Shown here: piece after piece, positions 18,701 through 26,078 of the stretch | Layout of the letters: every line of letters starts with the position of its first letter | Position numbering within the stretch: the stretch's first letter is position 1 | Origin: Flavobacterium psychrophilum | GTDB taxonomy: Bacteria; Bacteroidota; Bacteroidia; Flavobacteriales; Flavobacteriaceae | Assembly: GCA_001708385.1 (NCBI GenBank) | Contig: CP012388.1 | Span: forward strand, 744,001 to 808,000 | Direction of reading: 5' to 3' | DNA length: 64,000 nt | Program-made: the position numbers and the translations under genes | Notes under the pieces: generated by a model | What the model was told of the DNA's origin: nothing | The model's database searches: none | What the model saw: the letters and a program-made list of their open reading frames with translations, nothing else

Positions 18701-19601
18701 ATGCAAACGGGCCCGCCCAGGCACTTGAATTTTGTGGACATAGTGCTTTTATATAAACCTGGTACGCTGTACCGGGAGTAAGATTATTTGCTGTATAAGT
18801 ATTTCCTGTTGCAGTTCCGTTAGCAGCCGGAGCCTCTCCTGTTGGCACTACCTGTATCTCAAATTGCGTTGCCGTTGGATGTGTCCACGAAAAAGAAGCA
18901 GAGGTTGGTGCATTGCTTGTAACGCTAAAATTATCCGCAAGTACGTTATCACAAGGCTGGGCTGTCTGAAGGCTTACGTTGTCAATAAACCATGTATCAG
19001 CATCGGGTGTAGCACCCGGTTGATTGTTCACCAAAACAAAAGCCACATAGATATTAATACCCGGAGCAATGTTAGTAGGCATATTTACAACCTTTTCCTC
19101 ATACACAAGAGGATTGCTTGTATTAAGCTGCGTTTCTGTCCAAGAAGTAAGAAGCGTCGTAAAACCACTTGGATCTAAAGGATTCGCAGTAGATAATCTT
19201 ATTTCATAGATGTTTCCATGATCTGTAAGACTCGATTGTTTTGTAAAAAAACGTAACTGCCCATTTGCAGGAACAGTGATTGATGGTGTTACCAGATAAT
19301 ACCTTGCAGTGTTACCACTACCAATATTTTCTGTAGTAGGATCTATGAAGGCTGCCCCCGTACTCATGTAGCCATCGGTAGATGTTGCCCATGCGGTTGT
19401 TCCTCCAACTGCAGGTGGTTGAAACCATGTAGTTGGTATACCACTTTCAAAATCCTGGATTGGCAACTGTGCAAACCCTTTTATCGACATGAGGCCGAAA
19501 AGAATTACAAGCGATAATCTGCCCATAAATTTTTTCAAACCCAAAGAACGATAGATTCCCGATTTAAGAACGGGCGGTCTTTGTAATAGTTTTTGTTTCA
19601 T
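12780..19601 (-). CDS. giant secreted multidomain protein (Fn3, choice-of-anchor J, T9SS type B domain)
   Basis: The protein has about 2273 residues. A signal peptide ends at KGFAQ (about residue 40); the n-region is long, so the Met at base 19526 may be the real start. The order of parts is: a choice-of-anchor J jelly roll (FESG..W, ending in WFIDNVSLQ); a fibronectin type III domain (PTSASFSW..YQVYIKALC); a PPC-like domain; then repeated anchor-J plus Fn3 units opening with FDGATE..CW, YESFNDND..CW and TETFNTD..CW. A Cys-rich beta domain, a lectin-like GGFESP domain and Ig-like SprB-type repeats follow. The C-terminal RGISPNGDGFNDT..RYGKKVY domain is the type 9 sorting signal. It is probably a cell-surface adhesin or carbohydrate-binding protein. 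No catalytic domain is seen. Confidence 0.9.
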   Translation of the reverse strand: MKQKLLQRPPVLKSGIYRSLGLKKFMGRLSLVILFGLMSIKGFAQLPIQDFESGIPTTWFQPPAVGGTTAWATSTDGYMSTGAAFIDPTTENIGSGNTARYYLVTPSITVPANGQLRFFTKQSSLTDHGNIYEIRLSTANPLDPSGFTTLLTSWTETQLNTSNPLVYEEKVVNMPTNIAPGINIYVAFVLVNNQPGATPDADTWFIDNVSLQTAQPCDNVLADNFSVTSNAPTSASFSWTHPTATQFEIQVVPTGEAPAANGTATGNTYTANNLTPGTAYQVYIKALCPQNSSAWAGPFAFSTPAIGTSCETPIVIPVTNTPYVYASNLDLFQNPAVTYTTQGSNCLPSNITDNYLNGDKAFFSYTPTQNGVINIKQLALPYSQGSGCFGNAYTGVFVYEDCASVGVNCLAGLNTTTADVPKYISNLSVEAGHNYIIVISSLFDSGTSICFNFELNFSTCPTPNVITYKNLLQNSVTFSWNNPLAIAASWEYAVVPSGSPAPATGTSTNTNTDNLINTGLTAGTAYDFYVRSVCGGVPGSWSVPYKFTTQCTPFSTPYIEPFDGATETTPTACWTVLDINGDDLTWRHSWENFMISTGNNQGNNNDMVVSPNIDLGTTPKRLRFKYQTSGGVARFSVVLSTTGIGAGNFTTVIMPTISQDTDYEVVEKIVNIPTNITGNVNIAWYVDPGADETTYSLILDDIVVEDKPACPDPVALSAGTITTDTANLTWETGDVEGQWQIVVQPKDTGVPTGAGILISDNTYAATNLTHATQYEYYVRAYCSSTQQSNWVGPYYFTTLCSVFDVPFYESFNDNDPNTHKSCWTTNDANEDGTAWQIAATQASIQGNRFWGTPSYDDWLISPAINVTGTKAIKFDYKAAFSIFYPNPRFGVEVLMSTTDTNPESFSVVMPLMNFTNIEYLEKSVYITANGPVYIAFRVPPTFSTAEGTSILNIDNVRIEEAPACPNPSELTAFEIAKNTAKLSWSKGYQETQWEIKVQPAGTGVPTTAGELTTNNTAYPAASLLPNTTYEYYLRAYCSATEQSAWVGPFTFITLCEAFTAPFTETFNTDSSSEACWRVLNGNSDSFAWNMNTTIDTYEGNQAAGMFTGSNGANNDWLISPTITVTAGQRLRYYYRVNNSNFHEDLDVRLSTTGIDTAAFTTLLYSADFYDDAPLNNVEWKEKVINIPAGVTGDINIAWHIPTKDPHWEGYRGQILLIDKVIIEDIPACPIPSNLSVSEIADTTTKLSWDANGTETAWDVYVQPAELAAPVGDGDDQYRHSVSTNPYTIEGLIPAQKYEYYVRAACGDTDSEWIGPLEFTTMCSFENLCDYTITLNSAFNGGVGGGINVMQNGVLLQTMEFPTSAWNETPEPIDYPLLLCTGVEFSLFWDSVGTAPGQYPGSTVTVKDSEGNIVWTGDLGDITPRTTIFKTVSICGAISCPQPTDLAVSGTSVLSWTAGGTETQWEVAVQPVANNTLPQSGTVVTTNSYTPQGSDFANLQSGSYEFFVRALCGSGDTSFWSGPYRFVRNDDASKAITVPVNAGDVCEQSATMASFMGATVSAEPMSCTGANAGDVWFEFVAASKVHIVELGNFSAKHQYEAGNSADVTEPKITLTLYKVVGTTLQEMACTYNNVIVAAYSTELEVGATYKVRLTLSDTKPNLSTFDVCVKTPLDACKLDIVNGGFESPRAGAGGLGNFYSQNIVPGWRNNLLESDAPSLYETLYIQNGLGVDGFTTYEGGQMIQLMSPDTEQPLPDPNDLVNIKGMFQDLDSSEITKFAYSFAHLSRAQDNSVQLYAGPPTGPFVLLEEHVGLMTWSHYEGTYNVPAGQNVTRFIFRSKDNAIGNMLDAVSIIAKNEIITTAHTLSCTELSTTLEADGVGVWSADENNPADVVITTPGSITTTVTDFTKSGEYKFYWKTRYCEFSVVVTKEAVDETPAVVTPVEYCLDTTAAQLTAPATDGYTLAWYTQATGGTAETTAPTPATSNVGTTSYYVAYVNADGCEGVRAQIDVIVTDKIVPIVAFTYETSYCEGSENALPQLATDFYTGGVFSSTNGLAIDAATGEINVEASVPGSYEITYTVEGDASVCNTGGSHSFTVFIAEGLDGLITQECRENDVWLTVDPLDDSFDSATVDYVWRNEAGTTVGSNVDFNATQYFADNNSTALPLKFTVTVTSGDCSNEIEYTVTNLMCDIPRGISPNGDGFNDTLDLSGYSIKDITIFNRYGKKVYSHGANYTNNWHGQDNNNNELPDGTYFYIITKSDSTNVTGWIYINK

Positions 19602-19771
19602 AGTTAACAGGTTCAATTAATAGTCCTTAGTTTAAGTAAAGACAAATCTTAACATAAAATACCTATTATACTAATGTTAACCTTTGTTAATTCGGTAATT
19701 TTAAAACCCTAAAAACACAATAAAACTACTCTATAACAAGGAGTTAAAACAAAAAACCATCAATGATTAAA

Positions 19772-20926
19772 TTATTGTTTCTTCAGTTTGGCTTTTATCT
19801 GAGTAACCTCATAATTTAACATTTTAAGCGCTTTTTTACTTCGCATCTGATATTTGTACAGTAGTAAAAGTGATACTAAAATCAGTAAACTAACAATTGC
19901 AATTATAGAATAATATTGCTTTTTAGCCTCCGATAATTTCTGTTTATTGGTAGCCGTAAGTTCATCTATTGAGTCGCCGATAGATCTTCTTTCGGACTCT
20001 CTAATTATCGATTGGTTCTCTAAAAAAAGCCTATTATATTTTTGGTAACCCTCCCAATTATTTACAGCGAGGTAGTTATTAGCTAACGAAATATACAAAC
20101 CTCTGTTAAGTACTAAGTCGCCCACATTTTTAGAAATAGTAACGGCGTCCTGCAATACGCTTATAGCTTTCTCATACTCCTTTTCGTTATAATACACCTC
20201 TCCAAGCCCTTTTTGGGCAAAGGCCTTCAGACTATTTGCATTTACCGTTTCAGCATAATGAATCGCTTCCCTAAAGCTTTGTTTTGCCGCCTCCAGGTCT
20301 TTTAGCAGAACATAGCAATTGCCTTTATTGTAGTAGGCTATGCTTAGATTAGGCTGATTCATTATTGTCTTTGACTTTTTATACTCTTCAATACCCCTGT
20401 CGAAATAACCTATCGCGATGTCGCAATTGAGTTGATCCTTATAAATAAAGCCTTTCACAACGCTGTTTGTGGCTTTTGTAAAATTATTTGGGTCTGCTGA
20501 TGGATGAGCCTTAATAAGCCTGTCGGATTCATCTAAAAAATGGATAGCCTTATCGTACACCTGCATCTGTTGATACTTTACACCTGTCTTGGTGAGTATT
20601 TTAATTTGAAGCCCTATATCATTAGATTTTTTTGAAAGCTCATTAGCTGTTAGAAAATACCTGAGTGATTTTTGATAATCCCTTTTAGAAGAATAGGCAT
20701 CAGATACAAGCATCAGCCCCATAACCTTATCTTCAGTAGAGCTTTTAGGATCGTTATATATAGAATCGCCAATTTTAATTACCCTTTCAGGTTTTTCATA
20801 TATGTCCAGTTTAGCTTGTTTAAGTATGCTGTCCACCGCCGGCGTTTGTTGCGCAAAGGTGTTTAGGCTTAGCATCAACAGGGCCACACTAATATAAATC
20901 CTTTTGAAAATAAACATCTTAGCCAT
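19772..20926 (-). CDS. TPR membrane protein without output domain
   Basis: The 384-residue protein has a signal peptide (to TFAQ, about residue 25), about six tetratricopeptide repeats over residues 40-320, one transmembrane helix (SIIAIVSLLILVSLLLLY, about 338-356) and a basic cytoplasmic tail of about 28 residues. The layout is that of the neighbouring TPR-AraC protein, but it stops right after the membrane helix, so it could sense in the periplasm and act through a partner. The start ATG lies 2 bases after the TAG of the upstream TPR-AraC gene, which shows tight translational coupling. The function is unknown; a partner or decoy of the AraC-type neighbour is an inference. Confidence 0.8.
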   Translation of the reverse strand: MAKMFIFKRIYISVALLMLSLNTFAQQTPAVDSILKQAKLDIYEKPERVIKIGDSIYNDPKSSTEDKVMGLMLVSDAYSSKRDYQKSLRYFLTANELSKKSNDIGLQIKILTKTGVKYQQMQVYDKAIHFLDESDRLIKAHPSADPNNFTKATNSVVKGFIYKDQLNCDIAIGYFDRGIEEYKKSKTIMNQPNLSIAYYNKGNCYVLLKDLEAAKQSFREAIHYAETVNANSLKAFAQKGLGEVYYNEKEYEKAISVLQDAVTISKNVGDLVLNRGLYISLANNYLAVNNWEGYQKYNRLFLENQSIIRESERRSIGDSIDELTATNKQKLSEAKKQYYSIIAIVSLLILVSLLLLYKYQMRSKKALKMLNYEVTQIKAKLKKQ

Positions 20927-20928
20927 AA

Positions 20929-22482
20929 CTATGCTTTTTTCTGGTTTACCTCTTTACCAATCAAATCTATAAAGACTGTAGGCGCAATACCTGTGATAGA
21001 TTTGAAGACAGTTGCAAAGCTGCTGTGCGACGAAAATCCGCTTTCTTCTGCCAGATAGCTTATTTTATAATTAAGATATTCCGGTTCATTCTTTAGCTTT
21101 TCAATAATATAATTTATCCTTAACCTGTTAATGTAGGTATTAAAATTGTCGTTGTAATGTTTATTAATTATCTCCGACAAGTACTTGGTATTTACATCCA
21201 GTTGCGCCGATAAGGTACCTAAAGACATATCTTTACTGGTATACTTGGTTGACACTTCAAATTTTCTAAGCTTGGCCAATATAACCTGCTCTGTTTCTGT
21301 TGAAATGGTTATTTTTTTAGAGGGCTCTTTTTTGTCTATAGTGTATGATTTTACCAAAAGGTTATTGGTTACCTCAAGATACCCCATAATCTCTTTTAAA
21401 CGTCTTCTCCTGCTCTTATTCGCTATATACAGCAAAGTCCCCGCTACTATTATTAATACCAGTATACCTATTGCGCTGTATGTATATATTTTCAGATTGG
21501 TTAATTCAGAAAGATAATCAGACTCCTGCTCTTCACCGATAAGATTAAAAAGCGAATTAACAGCTTCATTATCAAGATTCATCGCCTGTGTATTCAGCGT
21601 CAAAAACTTATCATAATTTTGCTGATAAATTATCTTGTTATTAAGGGCAAGATAATGTGCCGCCAGCTGATAATGAATATCTTCCTGCAACGGAATGTTG
21701 TTTATTGCAACAGCTCTTTCCAGTAGCGGCAATAGTAAATCTATAGCTATTTGATTTTGGTGAGCTGACAAATATGCTTTTGAAAGTCCCATTTTTACCC
21801 TGCTCTCAAAAACAATGTTCGGTTTATTTAACGAACGATATAGCTTTAGCGCTTTATTAAACTCATTCTCGGCAGCCTTATTATCACCGGTTCCGAGTAA
21901 GGCGGTGGCTTTAGTATATGCAATAGATTTTTGTGTAGAAACTTCATTACTTTTTATTGCCGCCAGTATCTCTAACGCCTTTTTATATTGCTGAAGCTCT
22001 ATAGCTATCAGCGCCTTTTCAAGTGCCATGCGAATTTGCAGTGATTTGTAGGTTACCGGTGCTACTTTATCAAACAAAGCATTTGTGTCATCAAGATAGT
22101 CATCTGCCTGTTTAAACAAGTGTACTTTACGCGATACTTCAGCCTTTACAAGCAATACTTCGGCTACTAATGAGTCGTTACCCTCTTTAGAATTCCTGCC
22201 GGCTTCAAATAAATATTCAAGCGATTTGTTGTAATCTCCTTTTGTGATATATCCTCTTGTAAGCAGCAGGTTTAAAACCGTTTTATTTTCGTCTGACTGT
22301 GTTTTTTTAAGAAGATGGTTGGCTATTTTAATACTCTCATCGGGGTTAGAAAAAACCAGTTCATTAGCCTTTACCTGCAACAGATCCTGTTCTGCATTTT
22401 CCTGAGAATATAGCGTAGCACTAGCCAGGAGCATAAAACATGCTGCAAGCAGACCCGAAAACATACTAACACTAGGTTTCAT
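20929..22482 (-). CDS. TPR sensor-regulator with AraC-type DNA-binding domain
   Basis: The protein has about 517 residues. It carries a signal peptide (to TLYSQ), TPR repeats in the periplasm (about 40-325), one transmembrane helix (YSAIGILVLIIVAGTLLYI) and an AraC-family helix-turn-helix domain in the last 110 residues (LGTLSAQLDVNTKYLSEIIN and ISYLAEESGFSSHSSFATVF). It resembles one-component membrane-spanning regulators of this phylum. I chose the ATG at 22482 because it opens the signal peptide; the start at 22518 adds 12 unlikely residues. It forms an operon with the output-less TPR gene. The target may be the giant proteins downstream or the carbohydrate locus next to it. Confidence 0.88.
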   Translation of the reverse strand: MKPSVSMFSGLLAACFMLLASATLYSQENAEQDLLQVKANELVFSNPDESIKIANHLLKKTQSDENKTVLNLLLTRGYITKGDYNKSLEYLFEAGRNSKEGNDSLVAEVLLVKAEVSRKVHLFKQADDYLDDTNALFDKVAPVTYKSLQIRMALEKALIAIELQQYKKALEILAAIKSNEVSTQKSIAYTKATALLGTGDNKAAENEFNKALKLYRSLNKPNIVFESRVKMGLSKAYLSAHQNQIAIDLLLPLLERAVAINNIPLQEDIHYQLAAHYLALNNKIIYQQNYDKFLTLNTQAMNLDNEAVNSLFNLIGEEQESDYLSELTNLKIYTYSAIGILVLIIVAGTLLYIANKSRRRRLKEIMGYLEVTNNLLVKSYTIDKKEPSKKITISTETEQVILAKLRKFEVSTKYTSKDMSLGTLSAQLDVNTKYLSEIINKHYNDNFNTYINRLRINYIIEKLKNEPEYLNYKISYLAEESGFSSHSSFATVFKSITGIAPTVFIDLIGKEVNQKKA

Positions 22483-22544
22483 TATTAATGTATTTATCAG
22501 GATATAACTAATAAACATTGCCGTTTACAGTTCTATCTGAAAGA

Positions 22545-22552
22545 CAAATATA
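22545..22552 (-). promoter_or_regulatory. -7 promoter element of the TPR-AraC operon
   Basis: TATATTTG on the minus strand matches TAnnTTTG exactly, 62 bases upstream of the chosen start. I see no TTG at the right distance for a -33 element. Confidence 0.5.
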
Positions 22553-22653
22553 GCTACAATTCAATTTTAAAAGTCTATAATAAAGTAACATTATTCAGTC
22601 AACTTGTTACCCTTTTCACAAAAAGTTATAAATAGCGGATTAGAGATAAAAAA

Positions 22654-22676
22654 AGCGGGGCTATAAAAGCCCCGCT
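22654..22676 (-). terminator. terminator of the carbohydrate utilisation operon
   Basis: AGCGGGGCT and its complement form a perfect 9-bp stem with a 5-base loop, followed on the minus strand by a run of seven T. It lies 40 bases past the GH97 stop codon and ends the six-gene operon. Confidence 0.9.
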
Positions 22677-22716
22677 ACACAAAAACAATATATAAAAAGT
22701 GAATTTATAACAAATA

Positions 22717-24732
22717 TTATTTGCTAACAACTGTAAACCGAACTGCTGTACCACCACCGGAAGCCATATCTAAAGCTAAAACTGTTTTGCTGTTAACCTC
22801 TTTTGTAGATATCGTTACAGGATACGGATTTGTTTTATAATTGGCTCCTGCTCCATCAGCATAAATTTCAGCTTTATAAGTCCTACCAGCCTCTAAAAAG
22901 CTTAACGGAACATTAATTTTACGGGCGTCGCTATTAGTAATAGCACCAAGATACCAGTTGTTAGTATCCCAGTCTTTACGCGCTATTGTAACATACTCGC
23001 CTATTTTAGAATCTAATACCTTTGTTTCAGACCAGTTGCATGGCACATCTTTTATAAACTGAAACTCCGGTTTGCCTTCATAGTTTTTAGGCTCGTCAGA
23101 TGCCATTTGTAACGGACTGTAAATAACCACATACATTGCAAGCTGTTTAGCAAGCGTAGTTTGCACTTTTGCACCGGATGGGGTTTTATAACTAAAATCA
23201 AACGTACCCGGAGTAAAGTCAAGCGGACCGGCAAGCATCCTGGTAAATGGCAATATTGTAGTATGTTCAGGCGTATTACCGCCATCGGCAGACCACGCAT
23301 CATATTCCTGGCCTCTTGCGCCTTCCTGCGCCATAAGGTTAGGATAAGTACGCTGTAAACCTGTACCTTTTACCGGTTCATGGTTGTCTATCATTATCTT
23401 GTATTTGGCGGCAGTTTCTATAACTTTTCTGTAATGACGAACACCATACTGGCTGTCATGCCATTCCTTTTTATCAAGATATTTGTTTACATATCCTGTT
23501 TTTACCGTGTTTACGCCCAGCTTATTGTATAGTTTAAAAGCTTCGTCAAGCTGGCTTTCATAATGCTTAGTAGCGCCCGCTGTTTCATGATGCCCTACTA
23601 AACGAACGTTTTTAGAAGCAGCATAACGTGTAATTTCTTCAATATCAAAATCAGGGTATGGTTTTACAAAGCTAAAAGTACTCCCATCAGCTGTCCAGTC
23701 GCCATCCCAGCCATAGTTCCAGCCTTCAACAAGAACGCCTTTAAACTTATTTTTGGCTGCAAAATCAATATATTCTTTAGTAATTTTTGTCGTAGCACCA
23801 TGTTTAGGCCCTTGTCCCCAAGTGTAGTTATCTAAATGGATACCCCACCATATACCAATATATTTAGATGGCTCTATCCATGAAGTATCTTCAATTTTAG
23901 AGGGCTCGTTTAAATTAAGCGTAAGCGTAGAAACCGCAAGATCGCCGGGGTTTGACCCAACCATAACAGTTCTCCATGGTGTATCAAAGGGAGTTTCTGC
24001 ATAAACTTTAACGCCATCAGACCAAGGCACAAGATCACTTTTGTACTGATTGCTCTTGGTTCTTACCAATGTCATAGAAGCAAAATCGGTTAAATTTGCC
24101 TCATGTATAGCCACATACAGCTTGTTTTTCATTTCGAAGGTTGCCGGCGTGTTGATAGTATCAGTCTGGCTAATAGGCGATTTTTTGTAATAGCTTTCGT
24201 AGTAGCTATTTTCGCTATGTACCGGTGTAGACCAAACATCATTATTGTCAGCAAATGTAAACTGTGTTATCTCGTTAGATATCTTCACCTTACCCAGTTT
24301 AGGCTGTTTAGGAAAATGATACCTAAAGCCCAATCCATCGTCAAAAACTCTGAAGATGATATCTACAAGCCTCTGCTCCCCTTTTTCTTCTTTAAGGTGA
24401 ACAATAAGCTCATTATGGTTGTCTTTTACTTTTTTAAATTCTCCCCACGGCTGCTCCCAGGTTTCATTCACCGTTTTGCTTTCGGTATTTATAACTTTAA
24501 AACCATCTGTCATCTTTGCAAGGCCGGCAAATTCAAAGCCCAGTAATGAAGGTTCAATTACCGATTTTCCATTTGATGAAAAACGGTATTGCGGCTGACC
24601 TGCTTTTGTAAGGTCAAAAACCAATTCATTTTTCTTTCCGGGAGATGATACCTTGTAGTTTTTTTGCGCACTACACGAAAGCGACACTAATACAAATGCC
24701 GCCAGGCAGTACTTAAAAATTTTGTTCTTCAT
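22717..24732 (-). CDS. susB: GH97 alpha-glucosidase/alpha-galactosidase, SusB-like
   Basis: This is a full-length GH97 protein of 671 residues with an N-terminal beta-sandwich, a TIM barrel from about residue 290 (EPSKYIGIWWGIHLDNYTWG) and a C-terminal beta domain. A Cys20 after the hydrophobic stretch suggests a lipoprotein, though Ser rather than Leu sits at -3. The strand reading GVNTVKTGYV has Gly where retaining GH97 members have the nucleophile Asp, and NHEP and QEGARG supply the glutamates used by inverting members. From what I recall of SusB this favours an inverting alpha-glucosidase. It is the last gene of the Sus-type operon and probably finishes oligosaccharides in the periplasm. 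Confidence 0.9.
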   Translation of the reverse strand: MKNKIFKYCLAAFVLVSLSCSAQKNYKVSSPGKKNELVFDLTKAGQPQYRFSSNGKSVIEPSLLGFEFAGLAKMTDGFKVINTESKTVNETWEQPWGEFKKVKDNHNELIVHLKEEKGEQRLVDIIFRVFDDGLGFRYHFPKQPKLGKVKISNEITQFTFADNNDVWSTPVHSENSYYESYYKKSPISQTDTINTPATFEMKNKLYVAIHEANLTDFASMTLVRTKSNQYKSDLVPWSDGVKVYAETPFDTPWRTVMVGSNPGDLAVSTLTLNLNEPSKIEDTSWIEPSKYIGIWWGIHLDNYTWGQGPKHGATTKITKEYIDFAAKNKFKGVLVEGWNYGWDGDWTADGSTFSFVKPYPDFDIEEITRYAASKNVRLVGHHETAGATKHYESQLDEAFKLYNKLGVNTVKTGYVNKYLDKKEWHDSQYGVRHYRKVIETAAKYKIMIDNHEPVKGTGLQRTYPNLMAQEGARGQEYDAWSADGGNTPEHTTILPFTRMLAGPLDFTPGTFDFSYKTPSGAKVQTTLAKQLAMYVVIYSPLQMASDEPKNYEGKPEFQFIKDVPCNWSETKVLDSKIGEYVTIARKDWDTNNWYLGAITNSDARKINVPLSFLEAGRTYKAEIYADGAGANYKTNPYPVTISTKEVNSKTVLALDMASGGGTAVRFTVVSK

Positions 24733-24755
24733 TATTTAATTACATTTATTACAAC

Positions 24756-25997
24756 TTATTTTATTTCATTAAGTATCTGTACAGCTTTTTCAGGTTGCAT
24801 TGAAACAAAATAGTTAAAAGCTTTATCCAGTTTAGTCTGTATGGCAGCGTTGCCTTTATACTGTTTCCTTAAATTATACAGTTTGCTTATTTCGGCAAAC
24901 GAAACAGTTGCGTTTTGAACACCTGCAAAGGTTTTTACTTTTTCAATGTATGAATAGCCAAACTCTACAGTTGGCTCAAACATTGTGCCTTCTCCGAAGT
25001 CATTCCAGGTTATTAACTGTAAATAGTCAAGGTTGGCATTCTTTGCCATGTTCAGGGTTTCGTCCAGCGTTGCACCGTTGTTATGTTCAATAGTCCAGCC
25101 TATGGCATCTCCGCCGCCGCCCTGCTGGTAAAAATCTTTAAAACCCGGATATGCAGACCCCATGCCTACAGCCAGACCCGGTAATTTGTTGGCATAAAAG
25201 TTACTAATATGCGTATTGTCCTGATATACCCACGAATATTCTCCCGATGCATTTGCGCCGGCATCTGCCGACTCATACCACAACGTTAAGAACGTAGGTT
25301 TAGGATCAAGATTACTGAAAGCACTTGTCCATTCAGCCGGTGTAGTAAGCGTAATTGGTCCGAAATTCAACAATAGCGGCTTACCATTAACCTTTATGTA
25401 ATTAGCATCGTTAAAATAGTTGTTCTGCAAATAGCTGAAATCGGTTTTAGCGGCACTCACCACAGTAGGCGAAAGTCCTGCATTTACTATATTGGTTAAA
25501 AATCGGTCTTCATACACAATAGCATATTCCAGCCCTACTTCGTCCAGCATTTCAATAAGTTGTTCGGCGTTGTCTTTATTAATCCTGTAATCGTTCAGGT
25601 TATAAGTACCATACCAGTCTATAAGTACTCCATCTATCCCTGCGTATTTCATCAACAGCAAATGGTTTTCTATAACTTCTTTATTACCGGAATGGTAGGG
25701 CCCGATAAGCGGATAGTAATGCGAGGCTATTTCCCTTCTGCCATTAGCATCTGTCTTGTCCGGATTTTTGTTTGCCATTGTCCAGTGATAGCCCCATTTA
25801 CCGTCCGGGCTGCTTTCATTGGTTTCAAACCATGGCATATAATGCATGTAAATTTTAGTTTTGTTGGTTTTGGCAACCGCAACAGGATCTAAAACTTCAT
25901 TTTGTTCTGTAACCTGATTTTTATCATCGTTGCTACAGCTCATTACCGAAGTAATACTTACTAAACCTATAAGCAGCAGTGTAGTATATTTTTTCAT
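24756..25997 (-). CDS. GH71/GH99-like glycoside hydrolase lipoprotein
   Basis: The 413-residue protein begins with a lipoprotein signal (SVMSC, Cys at about 21). The barrel shows the GH71/99 hallmarks: IYMHYMPWF on the first strand, HYYPLIGPYHSG, GIDGVLIDWYG, and a strand ending ITWNDFGEGTMFEP. The last one aligns in form with the GH99 catalytic region (NEWxEGTxxE), with Asp in place of the first Glu and the second acid kept. Family enzymes are endo-acting on alpha-mannosides (GH99) or alpha-1,3-glucan (GH71). In this locus an endo-alpha-glucanase feeding the GH97 enzyme is a reasonable inference. It starts 81 bases after susD with a hairpin in the gap, and is followed by GH97 after 23 bases. 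Confidence 0.82.
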   Translation of the reverse strand: MKKYTTLLLIGLVSITSVMSCSNDDKNQVTEQNEVLDPVAVAKTNKTKIYMHYMPWFETNESSPDGKWGYHWTMANKNPDKTDANGRREIASHYYPLIGPYHSGNKEVIENHLLLMKYAGIDGVLIDWYGTYNLNDYRINKDNAEQLIEMLDEVGLEYAIVYEDRFLTNIVNAGLSPTVVSAAKTDFSYLQNNYFNDANYIKVNGKPLLLNFGPITLTTPAEWTSAFSNLDPKPTFLTLWYESADAGANASGEYSWVYQDNTHISNFYANKLPGLAVGMGSAYPGFKDFYQQGGGGDAIGWTIEHNNGATLDETLNMAKNANLDYLQLITWNDFGEGTMFEPTVEFGYSYIEKVKTFAGVQNATVSFAEISKLYNLRKQYKGNAAIQTKLDKAFNYFVSMQPEKAVQILNEIK

Positions 25998-26023
25998 TAG
26001 CTCTATTTAATGGTTAATAAAAA

Positions 26024-26071
26024 AATGCCGGACCTTCTATGACTAACCCAAAAACATAGAAGACCGGCATT
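26024..26071 (-). terminator. intra-operon hairpin between susD and the GH genes
   Basis: AATGCCGG and CTTCTATG form two 8-bp helices with their complements, separated by an asymmetric internal loop, around a 13-base loop. On the minus strand a run of seven T follows. It looks like a terminator that is partly read through, which would lower expression of the enzymes relative to SusCD, or an mRNA 3' stabiliser for susCD. Confidence 0.75.
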
Positions 26072-26078
26072 AAGCAAC

